A stretch of DNA of 64,000 nt from Chamaecyparis obtusa (lineage: Eukaryota; Streptophyta; Pinopsida; Cupressales; Cupressaceae): NCBI GenBank assembly GCA_027943335.1, contig BSBK01005648.1, forward strand, positions 671,001 through 735,000, written 5' to 3'. Below, in pieces: positions 44,640-55,985 of the stretch (its first letter is position 1; every line of letters begins with the position of its first letter). Made by a program: the position numbers and the translations under genes. The notes below the pieces were generated by a model, which saw only the letters and a program-made list of their open reading frames with translations, was not told where the DNA came from and made no database searches.

Positions 44640-44780
44640 GTGGTTTGTTTTGTAGGAAATGCTAGCCCAATTGTCAGTACAGTGACAAATGTGGCCCCAT
44701 GGATTATAATTTTTGGAGAAAGTACTATTCACAAAAATATCATTGCCTCTGTTTCTCTCGGAAATGAGAAAACTTATATG
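44640..44780 (+). pseudogene. Subtilisin-like protease (plant SBT) exon fragment
   Basis: The translation reads G-N-A-S-P, then T-V-T-N-V-A-P-W-I-I, G-E-S-T-I and S-L-G-N-E-K-T-Y. This matches the segment around the oxyanion-hole Asn of plant subtilases (S-A-G-N-x-G-P, T-V-x-N-V-A-P-W-I, G-A-S-T-x, L-G-N-G-K). TTTGTTTTGTAG at 44642-44653 could be a 3' splice site, and GTAAGC at 44781 is a 5' splice site right after the K-T-Y motif. The S-A preceding G-N is changed and other catalytic exons are not seen. It looks like one exon of a broken gene, the only cellular gene trace recognised here. Confidence 0.65.
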
Positions 44781-44888
44781 GTAAGCACACAAATTTCTAG
44801 AAAATTATTTTCAAATTGTATATATTGTCATCAAATTCAAGGTCATGTTCTTAAAATTTCTAAAAAATAGGCAATTGATCTTTGAAGG
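44781..44888 (+). other. Intron-like flank between the subtilase exon and element H
   Basis: AT-rich sequence starting GTAAGC, interrupted by H at 44889. It carries GAAGG, the left target duplication of H (44884-44888). Confidence 0.4.
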
Positions 44889-45836
44889 TGATGCAGGGGC
44901 ATCCAAGGTTAAGGAAAGGGCATTTTGTGTCCTCAGTGAAACTACATGGAGTGTTAGTATTTTGGCCGGTGTTACTTGGTTGCAGCCTTGGCCGATGGTC
45001 TCGGTCATTGAAGGAAGCTTAGTCACTAAAAGAACTCAATAGTCTCTGGCACTTGGTGAAATTGTTACTCGGTCATGCTTATGGTGCTCAATCGACACTT
45101 GTGCTCAGTGATGCCTAGCTTGTTCAGTGATTTTACTGTCGCTCAGTAGTTATGGCTTACTGACTGGAGTTCTATGTGATTTTTTGAGTCGACTTGGTGC
45201 ATTTATTATTGGTAGACATTGTTATGGGCCAACATGCTGAATTAAATGTTTGTATACATTTGTAAGCCAACTTGCATGGCATTTAATTATTTGTTTTGGG
45301 GAGTTAAGGGTTTCATCCTGCCGACTTGTGGCTGATGATTATTATTTAAGGAGTTCTTGGGTAGATGTTTAGGGAGAGGGAGTTGGAAAATTAGGACTTA
45401 AGCAATAGAGAAAATCTGGAGGTTAGATGTGAAGCTTGAGAGAAAAGTTGTGGAAAAGTTCTTGATGAGCTTGCAGATCAGATTGTAATCTGATAGTCAT
45501 TTGGAGCAGAGCTAGGGGTTTCCATACTTGGAGACAAGGAGATTTCTTTGAGGCTTGCAAGCTCAAGTTCAGATCTGCCTTAGGGTTTCCATCAGCTTTT
45601 GATTATCTTCGGAGCGGAACTAGCTGAGATTGTATTGGATCTGGTTGTGGATCTTGTAGAATTATTTTTTGATTGTAATTGGACCTAACCCAGAATGCCT
45701 TACAAATGGGCATGTTAATGAAAATCAGTGTTAAAAAATTACTTTTTATTTCATTGTTGAGTAATCCACTATGTAATTCTGTTGGCTACAAGATTTGGCC
45801 TATCTTTCATTGGATCCACCATCCTTGATTACATCA
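44889..45836 (+). repeat. Element H 5' LTR
   Basis: TGATGCAGGGGC to TACATCA. It carries CTCGGTCATTGAAGG (near 45000) and other CTCGGT words up to 45125. Confidence 0.9.
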
Positions 45837-45838
45837 AG

Positions 45839-45849
45839 TGGTATCAGAG
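45839..45849 (+). other. Primer-binding site of element H (tRNA-iMet type)
   Basis: TGGTATCAGAG two bases after the LTR, the start of the common plant initiator-Met primer site. Confidence 0.85.
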
Positions 45850-46090
45850 TGAGAGTTTATCTTGTTGAAGCAGAAGGTTGACCTAGCAAGGCTAATCTTG
45901 CAAAGTGATCTTTTTGGTGAAAAGATTGTGCATAATTTGGATTGCAAATCTGTAGCACTAAACTTGTGGGATTGTGCCCTAGTTGTTAGCAATATTGCAG
46001 GTTGAGATCTGACTTGTTTACAACTTGGAAATTGTCACAAGGTGGTCGGTGAGGGTTTGTTGAAAAGGGTTTCTCTTATCTTTAAGGATG

Positions 46091-46980
46091 CCTCCAAGAA
46101 GATTGGACCCTAGAGTTATTTTAGATCTTTGTGATACTGTTGAATCCTGGATCATAGAGAAAGTGAAATTAGATTTCAGATCTGAGATGGAATTGATGAA
46201 GAATGATATGGTCGCTAAGATCATGAGAACTATTGTTGGTATATCTTGAAATGTTGGTACTAAGGATGGCTATGAAGAAGCTACTAAAGAATTTGAAACT
46301 ATTGGATCTAGTGGTGATGATTAGAGAAATAGATATGGTGAAGACATAACTGCTCAGTTTAGTAATTACCGAATGGAAGTTTCTACTTTCTCTAGTACTT
46401 TGAAGCTTGACAATCTGATTGATTGGATTGGTGAACTTGAAGATTTCTTTGATCCAAAAGGAATTGAAGATCCTCTTTGGGTGAGATTAGCACAAACAAA
46501 GTTGAAAGGACATGCTACTCTTTGGTGGAAAGAACTACAAAGAGACCGAGAAGATGAAGGTGAAACAAAGATCAATTGGTGGAGATTGATGGTGACTAAG
46601 TTGAAAGCTAAGTTCATATCGGCTGACTATGAGCTTGACTTGTTTAAGAAGTTGTAGAATATGAAACATAAGGATTTTTCTATTGAGGATTATACTAAGG
46701 AATTCTACAAACTTACTATTCAGTCTGGACATTGAGAGCTTCGTAAGGAAAAGGTAGCTCGGTATGCGAATGGTCTGAGATTCAATATTTAGGATGAGCT
46801 TGGTATGTTGAAGATTGATTCTATTGAAGATTCTTATCAGTATGCTCTAAAGGTAGAAGATAATTTGAAGAGGAAACAACCTAGTAACTCCTGAGGGAAA
46901 GAAAAGATTGATCACTCAGTGAAGGATAAACTAACTGATGTAGAAGATGAATAGAAACCTGTGGAACTAAAGAAGAAGAT
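46091..46980 (+). pseudogene. Element H gag, decayed
   Basis: The frame begins M-P-P-R-R-L-D near 46088. The core has L-D-N-L-I-D-W-I-G-E-L-E-D-F-F, then H-A-T-L-W-W-K-E-L and the D-Y-T-K-E-F-Y box, which parallel D and E Gag. Stops replace Gln at about 46657 and 46792. A zinc-knuckle start C-Y-N-C (near 47011) is cut short by the deletion. Confidence 0.75.
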
Positions 46981-47029
46981 AGGTAGAGTTATCTTTAAGG
47001 GTACTTGCTATAATTGTTCAGATTGGCCA

Positions 47030-47231
47030 GTACAAGGATCTTGTGTTATGTGACATTGTGAAGATGAATAGTTGTGATATATTACTTAATAGACCTTGGC
47101 AATATGATTGCAGAGCTATTTATGACTATGTTCGAAATGTGTTTACTATTGAGAAGGATGACAGGAAGTTTTCACTGATGCCTTTGATGGATGCAACACT
47201 CGGTAGGAGAAGCCTGAGTATTGGTAGCTAA
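47030..47231 (+). pseudogene. Element H protease C-terminal remnant
   Basis: L-C-D-I-V-K-M-N-S-C-D-I-L-L-N-R-P-W-Q-Y-D matches D's L-C-D-I-M-P-M-D-C-C-H-I-L-L-G-R-P. The catalytic half of the domain is missing because the preceding DNA joins directly to the zinc knuckle. Confidence 0.7.
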
Positions 47232-47450
47232 GTGGAGATTATGGATCCAGAGAAAATGAATGATCAGTATGGAGAATCGACCTGTGCATTGTCAAGGAAA
47301 GACTTGAAGAGATAGAGGAAACTAAAGTGGAAGAATTTTCAAGCAGAAAAGGTGGAGGACTTGTATGTGAAGAACCAATTCAAGATTTATGTGCTGAATC
47401 TTGAAAGATGTTCTTCTCACATATGAACATCTTTTGGAACTTGGGGTGTC

Positions 47451-48398
47451 TGATGCAAGGGCATCCAAGGTTAAGGAAAGGGCATTATGTGTCCTCATTG
47501 AAACTACATGGAGTGTTTCTATTTTGGCCAATGTTACTCGATTGCAGCCTTGACCAACAGTCTCAGTCATTGAAGGAAGCTCGGTCATTGAAGGAACTCG
47601 GTAGTCTCTGGTGCTTGGTGAAATTATTACTTGGTCATGCTTGTGGTGCTTGGTCAACACTGGTGCTTGGTGATACCTGGCTTGCCCGATGATTTTACTA
47701 TCGCTCAATAGTTCTGGCTTACTGAATGGAGTTTTGTGTGATTTATTGAGCCAACTTCATGCATTTATTGTTGGTAGCCATTGTTATGGGCTGACATGCT
47801 GAATTAAATGTTTGTATACATTTGTAAGCCGACTTGTATGGCATTTAACTATTTGTTTTGGGGGAGATAAGGGTTTCATCTTGCCAACTTATGGTTGATG
47901 ATTAGTATTTAAGGAGTGTTTGAGTAGATGTTTAGGGAGAGGGAGTTGGAAAATCAGGACTTAGACAATAGAGTAAATCTGGAGGTCAGATGTGAAGCTT
48001 GAGAGTGAAGTTGTGGAAAATTTCTTGATGAGCTTGCAGATGAGATTGTAATCTGTCAGTCATTTGTGGTAGAGCTAGGGTTTTCATACTTGGGGATAAG
48101 GAGATTTCTTGGAGGCTTGCAAGCTCAAGTTTAGATCTACCTTAGGGTTTCCATCAGCTTCTGATTGTCTTTAGAGCTGAACTAGCTGAGATTGTATTGG
48201 ATCTGGTTGTGGATCTTGCAGAATTGTTTTCTGATTGTAATTGGCCCTAACCTGAAAGGCCTTATAGCTAGGCATGTTAATGAAAATTACTGTTAAACAA
48301 TTACTTTGTGTTGCATTTTTGAGTAATCCACTCTATAATTCTATTGGCTGCAAGGTTTGGACTATCCTTCATTGGATCCACCATCCTTGACTACATCA
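47451..48398 (+). repeat. Element H 3' LTR
   Basis: 948 bp, same length as the 5' copy. CTCGGTCATTGAAGG occurs near 47580. CTTGGGGTGTC just before the LTR matches the GGTGTC preceding D's 3' LTR. Confidence 0.9.
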
Positions 48399-49007
48399 AA
48401 AGGGCACTGAATTGACATGTGTGGTTCATTTTTTCTATCCAGATTATGATATGTATGCTAAGCATATTAAAAATCCTTTTAAAGCACCATTCACTATAGA
48501 ATTGAATAGGTATACTAAAACTCTTACACATATCAAGATGGATGGTACATGTGGAGATCATATGAGATACTAAAATAGACTTACCAAAACACTTACTGCC
48601 TCTCACTACAACTGAAACTTCCTCAGGTAAGTTTACATGGAAATGATGAAGAAAAAGAAAAAAAACTATTATACAACAAAAGGAATCATCCTAAATGAAT
48701 TTGTGGAGCTATACGAAGATTTTTCACTTAGGTTACTATTTTTCTTACCAATTATTCAACCCAGCCTTCATGTTTTTGGTTTGCCCAAAATAATGATAAT
48801 GTGTAGAAGTACCTAGAATAGTTTTGTTGATGATTAGCATGGGTGCTAACATCATAGCTCTATTAGATTAATGGTAGGAGCTATTATTTTATTATTCTTC
48901 CCATATAAATTGCCTTTGACTTAGCAATATGGTTTTTTGTTGGGAGGATATTTTGCTAAGAACATGCATGACATAAATAGTACATATGGTGGATGAAGCA
49001 TAGAAAA
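48399..49007 (+). other. Flank between H and E, no assigned gene
   Basis: A frame from 48402 to about 48570 is open and reads V-V-H-F-F-Y-P-D-Y-D-M-Y-A-K-H-I, but no family is recognised. TTTTTTCTATCCAG near 48443 resembles a 3' splice site. It may be the continuation of the locus holding the subtilase exon. Confidence 0.3.
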
Positions 49008-49662
49008 TGATTCAGGAGTGTCTTGGGTCCTTGGAAATCCTATGTCACCAAAAACATATTTGAAGTTTGTTTGTGTTGCTCAGTTCCTACTTTAACCGAG
49101 TTGGTTCGGTGTTGCTCAATTTCCTTTGTTGATTGAGTTGGTCAGTTACCTCTCTAGTACTTAGTTAATTTCCTAGCACTCGGTGATGCTTTTCTGGTAG
49201 TTTCTCCTTGCTTGCTGAGTTGTTTATTTTGGTTTTATTTTGAGGTCGACTTGTGCATTTATTTAGGTCATAGATTTAATGTTTTTATCCATCATTAGGA
49301 AGTGTGTCGACCTAGATCTAGTCATTCCTTCCATTGATTATGGATCTGAAGGCTGATTGGGCTTGGTAGCTTCTTGTATAAATGTAGCTGTTTGAGTCAA
49401 TTTTTTATAGAAGATAGAAGATAGAAGATTAGAGATTGTGGGTAGATCCTCACATGTTGGAGGAATTTTTTACTTCATTGTAATATCTGGCCTAAATTGG
49501 GAAGGCCTTATAGCCCAACATGCATGAATAAAATTGGAGATAATATATGAAAGTTTTTACATTCACTCTCTCACTGTTGTGTGTTGTTGCTTCTACATGT
49601 TGTTCTATAAGGTGGATCTGGTTAGGGTGTGCCATTGGCCCCTCTCCCCATCCTCCCTTGCA
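49008..49662 (+). repeat. Element E 5' LTR
   Basis: 655 bp, TGATTCAGGAG to CCCTTGCA. TATAAAT lies at 49377. It matches the inverted LTR at 50496-51156 and has ACCGAG and CTCGGTG words near 49097-49190. Confidence 0.85.
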
Positions 49663-49667
49663 TCAGG

Positions 49668-49678
49668 TGGTATCAGAG
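49668..49678 (+). other. Primer-binding site of element E (tRNA-iMet type)
   Basis: TGGTATCAGAG five bases after the LTR. Confidence 0.85.
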
Positions 49679-49799
49679 TGAGGTGAGATCTAGATCTAGG
49701 TTTATGAATGTAGGTTTGAGGGTCCCTTCTTGTCAAACCCTAGTTGAATTATTTTGGGGTAGTAGATTGTGATCTAACCTACAATTTTAGAGGGTTTCA

Positions 49800-50495
49800 A
49801 GATGGTTTATGGGAGGTGAGATGCAGATCTAGGATTGGTAGACATGTTGAGACAACTTTATGGTAGATTAGAAGTTGTTGAAACATCCCAGAGAAGAGGA
49901 AGACATCTTGAAGATGTTAGTGATAATGAAATTGAGGTAGAACAAGGTGATGTAGAACCTACACCTATGATGGATTAGGGTGAGGAAAGATTCTTGAAGG
50001 ATTTCACAATTCTAAAGTCTACACAACACTTTAATCCTCCTAAGTATAGTGGAAAATTGGATTTTGATGAATTGGTGGACTGGATCACTGAGATGGAAAA
50101 GTACTTTGAGTATGAAAATGTACCTAAGGAAAAGAAGGTGAAAATTGCAAGCACAAAGTTCAAAACTCATGCATCCTTATGGTGGGAACATCTACAGTTG
50201 GACAAAAAGAGGAAATGCAAAGACAAAATCAAGGTATGGAGTAAAATGGTGAATAAGTTAAAAGGAAAGTTCTTACCTTGTGATTATCAAATTAACCTAG
50301 TTAGGAGAATGCAAAGTTTGAGGTAGAAAGATAGCTTGATAAAGGAATATACTAAGGAATTATATAGATTAGATATCAGATATGGACATGATGAAGATGA
50401 TGTGGAAAGAATTGCTAGATACCTAAATGGTTTGAGAGTTTCCATCCAAGAAGAAATTTTTTTGGTCAAATTGGAGAATATAGAAGAGGCTTATA
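49800..50495 (+). pseudogene. Element E gag, truncated
   Basis: The core includes F-N-P-P-K-Y-S-G-K-L-D-F-D-E-L-V-D-W, then H-A-S-L-W-W-E-H-L and Y-T-K-E-L-Y-R-L-D-I-R. An in-frame TAG follows M-Q-S-L-R near 50325; D carries the same stop at the same place. The frame is lost at 50495 where D begins. Sequence after that codes for nothing and belongs to D's LTR. Confidence 0.82.
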
Positions 50496-51156
50496 TGACA
50501 CAAGGTAGGGATGAAAAAGGGGCCAAACAATGGTGCACCCTAATGATCCAAGCCTTCCCAACACATGCGGAAGCAAAAAACAACAACAGTGAGAGAGAGA
50601 GAATGTTAGATCTTTCATATATTATCATCAAATAGAACCATACATGTCAGGTTGTAAGGCCTTCCTGATTAGGGCCAAATATTACAATGAATCACAAAAG
50701 TCCTCAAACATGTGAGGATTTGTCAAAATCTCTACTTTTATCTTCTATCAACTCCTATCCCCAAAAACTACCTCCTAAACTCTAAACCAACAACTAAATT
50801 TATACAAGAAGCTACCGAGCTGAGTTGGCTTTAGATCCACAATCAATGGAAGCAACGGTCAGATTTGGGACCACACATTTCCCAATGATGGATTCTAACA
50901 TTAAATCAATGATCCAATATAAATGCACAAGTCGGCCACAACAGGAACTAAAACTAAACCCATCGATAAGCAAGATAATCGAGCAGCAGACAGGCAATTT
51001 CGAGCACCAGTGAAATAACCGACCACACTTGGTAACCAAAGGTAACTGACCAACTATTGACCAAATTAGTTAAAGCAAAAACTAAGCAACACAGACAACC
51101 TCTAAATTGTTTTTGGTGACACAGGAATGCCAAGGACCTGAGATGCTCCTACATCA
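50496..51156 (-). repeat. Element D 3' LTR
   Basis: Minus-strand reading TGATGTAGGAGC to CCTTGTGTCA, 661 bp. TATAAAT lies at 50804-50798. It pairs with E's LTR as an inverted repeat. The left flank TTATA (50491-50495) is the expected target duplication; its partner is outside the window. Confidence 0.82.
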
Positions 51157-51579
51157 GACACCTGGGGTTATTTTGAAATGATTCTCTGAATCATTTGGTA
51201 GGTCTGGTCTGAGCTGCATCCAAATCAAACTATGAAATCCATGAGCTATCTTCCATCGATCTATTCTTCCACTTTACCAGATATTCCATATACTATTTTC
51301 CTCTTGTGCTCTTGCCAACTCTTTCCTAAAAAATATGTTCAACTTCATCATTCTGCTTCTTAGGATATTCTATCAGTACTGTTACTTCTTCATCAGGTTC
51401 ATGATACTCATACAAATTAGAAATGTTGAAAATTAGTGATATGTCCATGTCATCAGGTAACTCAATTTCATATGCATTTCCACTGTCAAATTTCTTCAAA
51501 ATCTTGCAAGGTCCAAACTTTTTCATCTTCAACTTCCCATATGTTCCAACAGGAAATCAACCTTTCTTCAAATGAACCA
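51157..51579 (-). pseudogene. Element D integrase C-terminus with chromodomain
   Basis: [12 protein letters not shown] (51532 downwards) is the integrase C-terminal barrel motif. After [12 protein letters not shown] and a stop, another frame reads M-E-Y-L-V-K-W-K-N-R-S-M-E-D-S-S-W-I, the chromodomain signature (Y-L-V-K-W-x-G with trailing W). Chromodomains target integration to modified histones. The frame is broken between the two parts. Confidence 0.72.
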
Positions 51580-52683
51580 TCACTTCATCACCAACATAAA
51601 TTTTTTTATGTCTCCTTGATCTATCAGCTCTGTCTTTGTATTTTGATTACTATCTTCCAGCTTCAGCTTCACATCTTCATGTAATGTCTTCATGTACTCA
51701 GTAAACTTTACTCCTTCAACACTTTTCTTCTTCTCATCAGCAATGTCTCTCAAATCAGATATTCCTCTCGATTGTGTGCCATTCACAATCTCAAATGGTG
51801 TCTTTCCAATACTTCTATTCATTGAATTATTGTATACAAACTCTACTTGTGCCAACACAAAATCCCAATTACTCGGTGTATCTCCAAATAAACATCTCAA
51901 AAGATTTCCCAAACTTATGTTCACAACTTCAGTCTGTCCATCATTTTTTGGGTGAAAGGTAGAACTATATTTCAACTCAGTGCCAAATTTCTTCCAAAGG
52001 GTTTTCCAAAATTATCCAACAAATTTATTGTCTCTGTCAAAGATAATACTCCTCGGTAATCCATGCAATCTGACAATTTCCTTAAAGAAAAGATCTGCTA
52101 CATGTACTGCATCTGATGTCTTTCTACATGGTATAAAATGTGCCATCTTTGAAAATCTATCAACAACAACAAATGTTGAATCATTACCTCTTACTATCTT
52201 CAGTAAGCCAAGAACAAAATCCATACTGATATCAATCCACAGTTTCTTAGGATCAACAATCGGTGTATACAATCTAGTATTCTGACTTACTCCTTTTGCA
52301 ACTTGATAAATTCCACAAATTTTCACAAATTTTTGGAGATCTTCATACAACTATGGCCAATAGTACTTCTCCTTAAGAAAATTCCATGTTTTATCAATAC
52401 CAAAATGTCTAGCCAAACCACTACTATGTTTCTCCTTTATCAAATTAGTTCTCATTACTCCTCTTGGTATACACAACTGAATGAGTTTAAACAACATACC
52501 TTCCTAAATAAAATATTCATCCCATTTCGTGTCTTTTTGATCTTGAATAGGTGCTCTACACTTTCTCCAGGGCTCAGAAAAATCAGGGTCAAACTCATAA
52601 GAATCTCTCATCTCATCAAAACCAAGAACTTCAATTTTCATCTCAGTCATCAAAGATCTTCTTCTACTCAGTGCATTAGCAGC
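51580..52683 (-). pseudogene. Element D integrase, decayed
   Basis: The core has S-M-D-F-V-L-G-L (D), [11 protein letters not shown] (D) and G-Q-T-E-V-V-N (E), with a stop after the second motif near 52013. The zinc domain upstream (52350-52500) is degraded: C-G-I-Y-Q replaces C-x-x-C. It ends in a fragmented K-x-K-I-Y region. Confidence 0.8.
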
Positions 52684-52904
52684 TCAGTTAGTGACTCCAC
52701 TCTTATGCTTTATCACAAATTTATAACTCTGCAAATACTCAACCCATTTCATATGTCTCTGATTAAACTTATTCTGACTACCCAAATATTGTAAAGCCTT
52801 ATGATCATTATACAATACAAATTCACTCTGTATCAAATAATGTTTCCATTTCTTCAGTGCTTGAACAATAGCATAGAATTCTTGATCATACATAGAATAT
52901 TTCC
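52684..52904 (-). pseudogene. Element D RNase H fragment
   Basis: M-Y-D-Q-E-F-Y-A-I-V-Q-A-L, W-K-H-Y-L, F-V-L-Y-N-D-H-K-A-L-Q-Y-L and R-H-M-K-W-V-E-Y-L-Q-S-Y match the RNase H of chromovirus pol. It is separated from RT by one frame break near 52905. Confidence 0.82.
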
Positions 52905-53921
52905 TTAGATAGCATCATTCAACTTTTCACTAAAGAAAGCAACATGTTTACCTTCTTGACTAAACACAACTCTAATTTCACTTCCACTTGCATCACATTC
53001 TACTTGAAATACTTTACTGAAATCAGGTAATGCCAAAATAGGTAATTCGGCAACCTTCTGCTTCAAAGTCTCAAAACTTTTGTCAGCTCCATGTGTCCAC
53101 TTGAATTCTCTTTTGTCTCCTCTCATAGTCTCAATCATAGCATTACAAATTGAACTGAAATTCCTTATGAACTTTTGGTAAAAACTTGCCAAACCATGAA
53201 ATGATCTTACCTCACTAGCATTTGCAGGTGTAGGCCAGTTCAAAATAGATTCAACCTTTTCAGGATCCATCTTCAAACCATCAGCTGAAATAACAAATCC
53301 CAAATACACAATCTCTTCTTTCATGAATGAACACTTTTTCAGATTTATCAATAACTTTTCCTCTTTCAATCTCTGCAAAACTTGTCTAATATGCAACAAA
53401 TGTTCTTCTCTGGTCTTACTAAATATTAGAATATCATCAAGATATACAAGCACAAACTTACCCAAGAATTTCTTCAAAACTTCATTCATCAACCTCATAA
53501 AAGTACTCGATGCATTAGTTAAACCAAAAGGCATAACCAACCACTCATACAAACCTTCTTTTATCTCAAAAGCAGTCTTCCATTCATCACCTTCTCTGAT
53601 TCTGATATGATGATACCCACTTTTCAAATCAATCTTTGTGAAATACTTTGTTGCAGTCAAACTATCCATTATATCATCCATTCTTAGTATAGGAAACCTA
53701 TATTTCACTATTATCTTATTGATTGCTCTGGAATCAGTACACATTCTCCATTCTCCATTCTCCATTCTTTTTCAGTGCCAATACAACAAGTACTACACAA
53801 GGATTCAAACTTTCTTTGATCAAACCTTTCTTCAGAAACTCTTGAATCTGTCAGTTCAATTCCTGATTCTCAGTAGGTGTCAACCAATGAGGTGCCTTAT
53901 TCGGTAAACTAGCTCTAGGGA
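52905..53921 (-). pseudogene. Element D reverse transcriptase
   Basis: A 286-codon open frame (53765 to 52905) holds [22 protein letters not shown] (first catalytic Asp), M-P-F-G-L-T-N-A and Y-L-D-D-I-L-I-F (53444-53433). It also holds the thumb K-C-S-F and F-V-I-S-A-D-G-L and the connection [16 protein letters not shown]. The R-M-C-T-D form replaces the usual C-V-D. The region between 53766 and 53921 is in a broken frame leading from protease. Confidence 0.88.
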
Positions 53922-54475
53922 TTAGATCCATACAATGATCAATGCTTCTTTTTGGTTGCAAACCATTAGGTACATTATTAGAAATGATATCACTATACTC
54001 GATGAGTAACTTATCACAATCTCCTTAGGGACATTATCCTCTATTTTCTTACTTGGCTTGTTAGGGATCACAACAAAACATACATCATCCCTCTTCAAAG
54101 AGTTAACAAAATTTCTTCCTTCCATCAGACAAACTTTCATAGATGTGCAAACATTACTAACAGGTTCTTCCTTCAATGGTAAAAAGATTTGTTTCCTTCC
54201 ATCAACCACAATAGTATACTTATGAAATCTCCCATAATATATAGCATGTCTATCATATTGAAAAGGTCTACCCAATAAAATATGACAACAATCCATAGGC
54301 ATGATATCACATAACACCTTATCATAGTATTTTCCAATCTTCAAATTTGCATAACATTGTTCACTTACTAGGAGTGTATGCTCATCTTTATCCATGAAAT
54401 ATGATAGGGCTTCGGATGTACCAACCTTTCTAATTGAAATTTTGTAACCATATCTTCAGATGCCAGATTCTCTGA
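53922..54475 (-). pseudogene. Element D protease, C-terminal part
   Basis: Starts immediately after the F insertion and reads toward L-C-D-I-M-P-M-D-C-C-H-I-L-L-G-R-P-F-Q-Y-D, the conserved end of the gypsy protease. The active-site D-S-G lies on the other side of F at about 62744-62765. Confidence 0.8.
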
Positions 54476-54480
54476 GCTAC
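54476..54480 (+). repeat. Target-site duplication of F, left copy (GCTAC)
   Basis: Perfect match with 62739-62743. Confidence 0.92.
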
Positions 54481-55971
54481 TGTTAATATGATTTAGAACA
54501 ACAGAGTGGGGGGGTGAATCAATTGTTCTTAGCTCCTGATGTATAAGACAAACTTAAAATTTTTTCCTTAAATCAGATCCAATAACCAAAACAAACTTGA
54601 TCATCATTGATTTAATAATAGAAACATATAACATTGTAGTCCACTACCCAGCTGTAACTTAACCTATAAAATATAGAAATGTTCAAACCAAAACATTCAC
54701 ACAAGTATTAACACCAAGATTTATAGTGGAAACCCAATGTGGGAAAAACCACTTTGCAACATGCTACTATTATTTTCACTCTTCTGAAGTGAGCTCAGTT
54801 AAAAGCCAACCTTGTCAAAGGTTACAATACACACTATTAGGTGTGACCCGGTTAAAGGATTTCAATCACCCTGTTAAAAGTGACCCTTGTTATAGGACTT
54901 ACATACACTCCATTAGAATGCAAACTTGTTCAAAGGATTTAACATATGACTGTTAGGTCAACCTCTGTTAAAAGGATTTTGACTATTACAATGGTTAGAA
55001 AGTAGCAGCAATATTGATCTGAAAAATATACAACTCACTTTGCAAATATTAGATCTGATTCCATACACTAATGCTGGTTTACTGACTTTGAAACTTTTCC
55101 ATCTCCATCTCTGATCTACTCAAAAAATTTCTTCAAGCAACCACCACAATTCTCCTTCATCCTTTTCTACTTATACAGTGAATAAAACTTTACTGATCTT
55201 CCAACATTCTCTTTTTCACCCATGCACATGCATATCCAATGCTCAAGTTCCCTTAATACTTTCCTCAATTAGGTTAACTCATCTTATGCTGCTCAATCTC
55301 ATTTGTAGATCTTAGGGTTAGGTCAAATTCATTGAATCTACCCACTTCATGTTCTTCAACTTCATCTCAAATCTCTTGAAGATTTACAATAAAATGTTTT
55401 ACAGTGCATTTAATGCTTTCAAACAATCAATAAATAAAGTCAACACATTTTACATAATCCAAGAATTCAACAATGTCAGCTCCAAAACTAAATTCTCTTC
55501 AAATATAAAAAATGTTGATGCTCAATCAATGCTGTGATCAACTACTCGGTCTTCATGTAGAAAACTCGGTCATTACTAAAAATGTTTCCTCAGCTTATAT
55601 TATCTTCCTTGACAATTAACTGTTATTCGGTCAACACTAGAATTTTGCTCGGCATACACTAACTTGGTCGACACTAACATTACTCAGCTTAAACATGATT
55701 CCTCCATTTTTGCTCGGTCAAGCCTACTAGTTTAGTCTTTAGTCTTACTAGGATAAACAATACATTATCTCATCATTGTACAACATAGTCAAGTACACTT
55801 TATAGTATCAAGATAACTCAACCTTTCCCTAGGTGCTATTGTTACCAACCTTGCTGCAATCCTTCACAAAAATACAATAGATATAGTACTTTCCTAAGTA
55901 GCAACAATCTTACCAATTAAGGTTTGACATCAATGACAATACAATAATTGTTTCAATTGTAGTTTCCAACA
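54481..55971 (-). repeat. Element F 3' LTR
   Basis: Minus-strand reading TGTTGGAAACTACAATTG to CATATTAACA. The C7 box (plus strand G7) lies at about 54511-54517, TATAAGT at 55175-55169, and a CTCGGTC cluster at 55550-55720. Confidence 0.93.
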
Positions 55972-55985
55972 ATCTCCCTCTTTGG
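55972..55985 (-). other. Polypurine tract of F
   Basis: Minus-strand CCAAAGAGGGAGAT directly before the 3' LTR. Confidence 0.8.

Larger units (their letters stand above)
44889..48398 (+). mobile_element. Element H, deleted gypsy element with both LTRs
   Basis: Two LTRs of 948 bp each flank only 1614 bp of internal DNA: primer site, gag and the end of protease. RT, RNase H and integrase are gone. Target duplication is GAAGG (44884-44888) versus AAAGG (48399-48403), one mismatch. LTR copies differ at roughly one base in ten over the first 120 bp, so the insertion is old. The gag resembles that of D and E. Confidence 0.88.
49008..50495 (+). mobile_element. Element E, gypsy (gag side), interrupted by D
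   Basis: LTR, tRNA-iMet-type primer site and gag lie on the plus strand. Gag stops abruptly after L-E-N-I-E-E-A-Y, exactly where D's LTR begins. The rest of E should lie beyond D's other end, right of the window. Confidence 0.82.

Noticed and set aside
44811..45026. Open frame across the start of the H LTR (also 47322-47708)
   Set aside because: Antisense frames within the LTRs, with stops in the paired copy.
51436..52794. Plus-strand open frames over 51.4-52.8 kb
   Set aside because: Antisense shadows of D integrase and RNase H.
54726..54956. Open frame repeated at 61494-61724
   Set aside because: Both lie in F's LTRs; the match is due to the LTR repeat, not to a gene.
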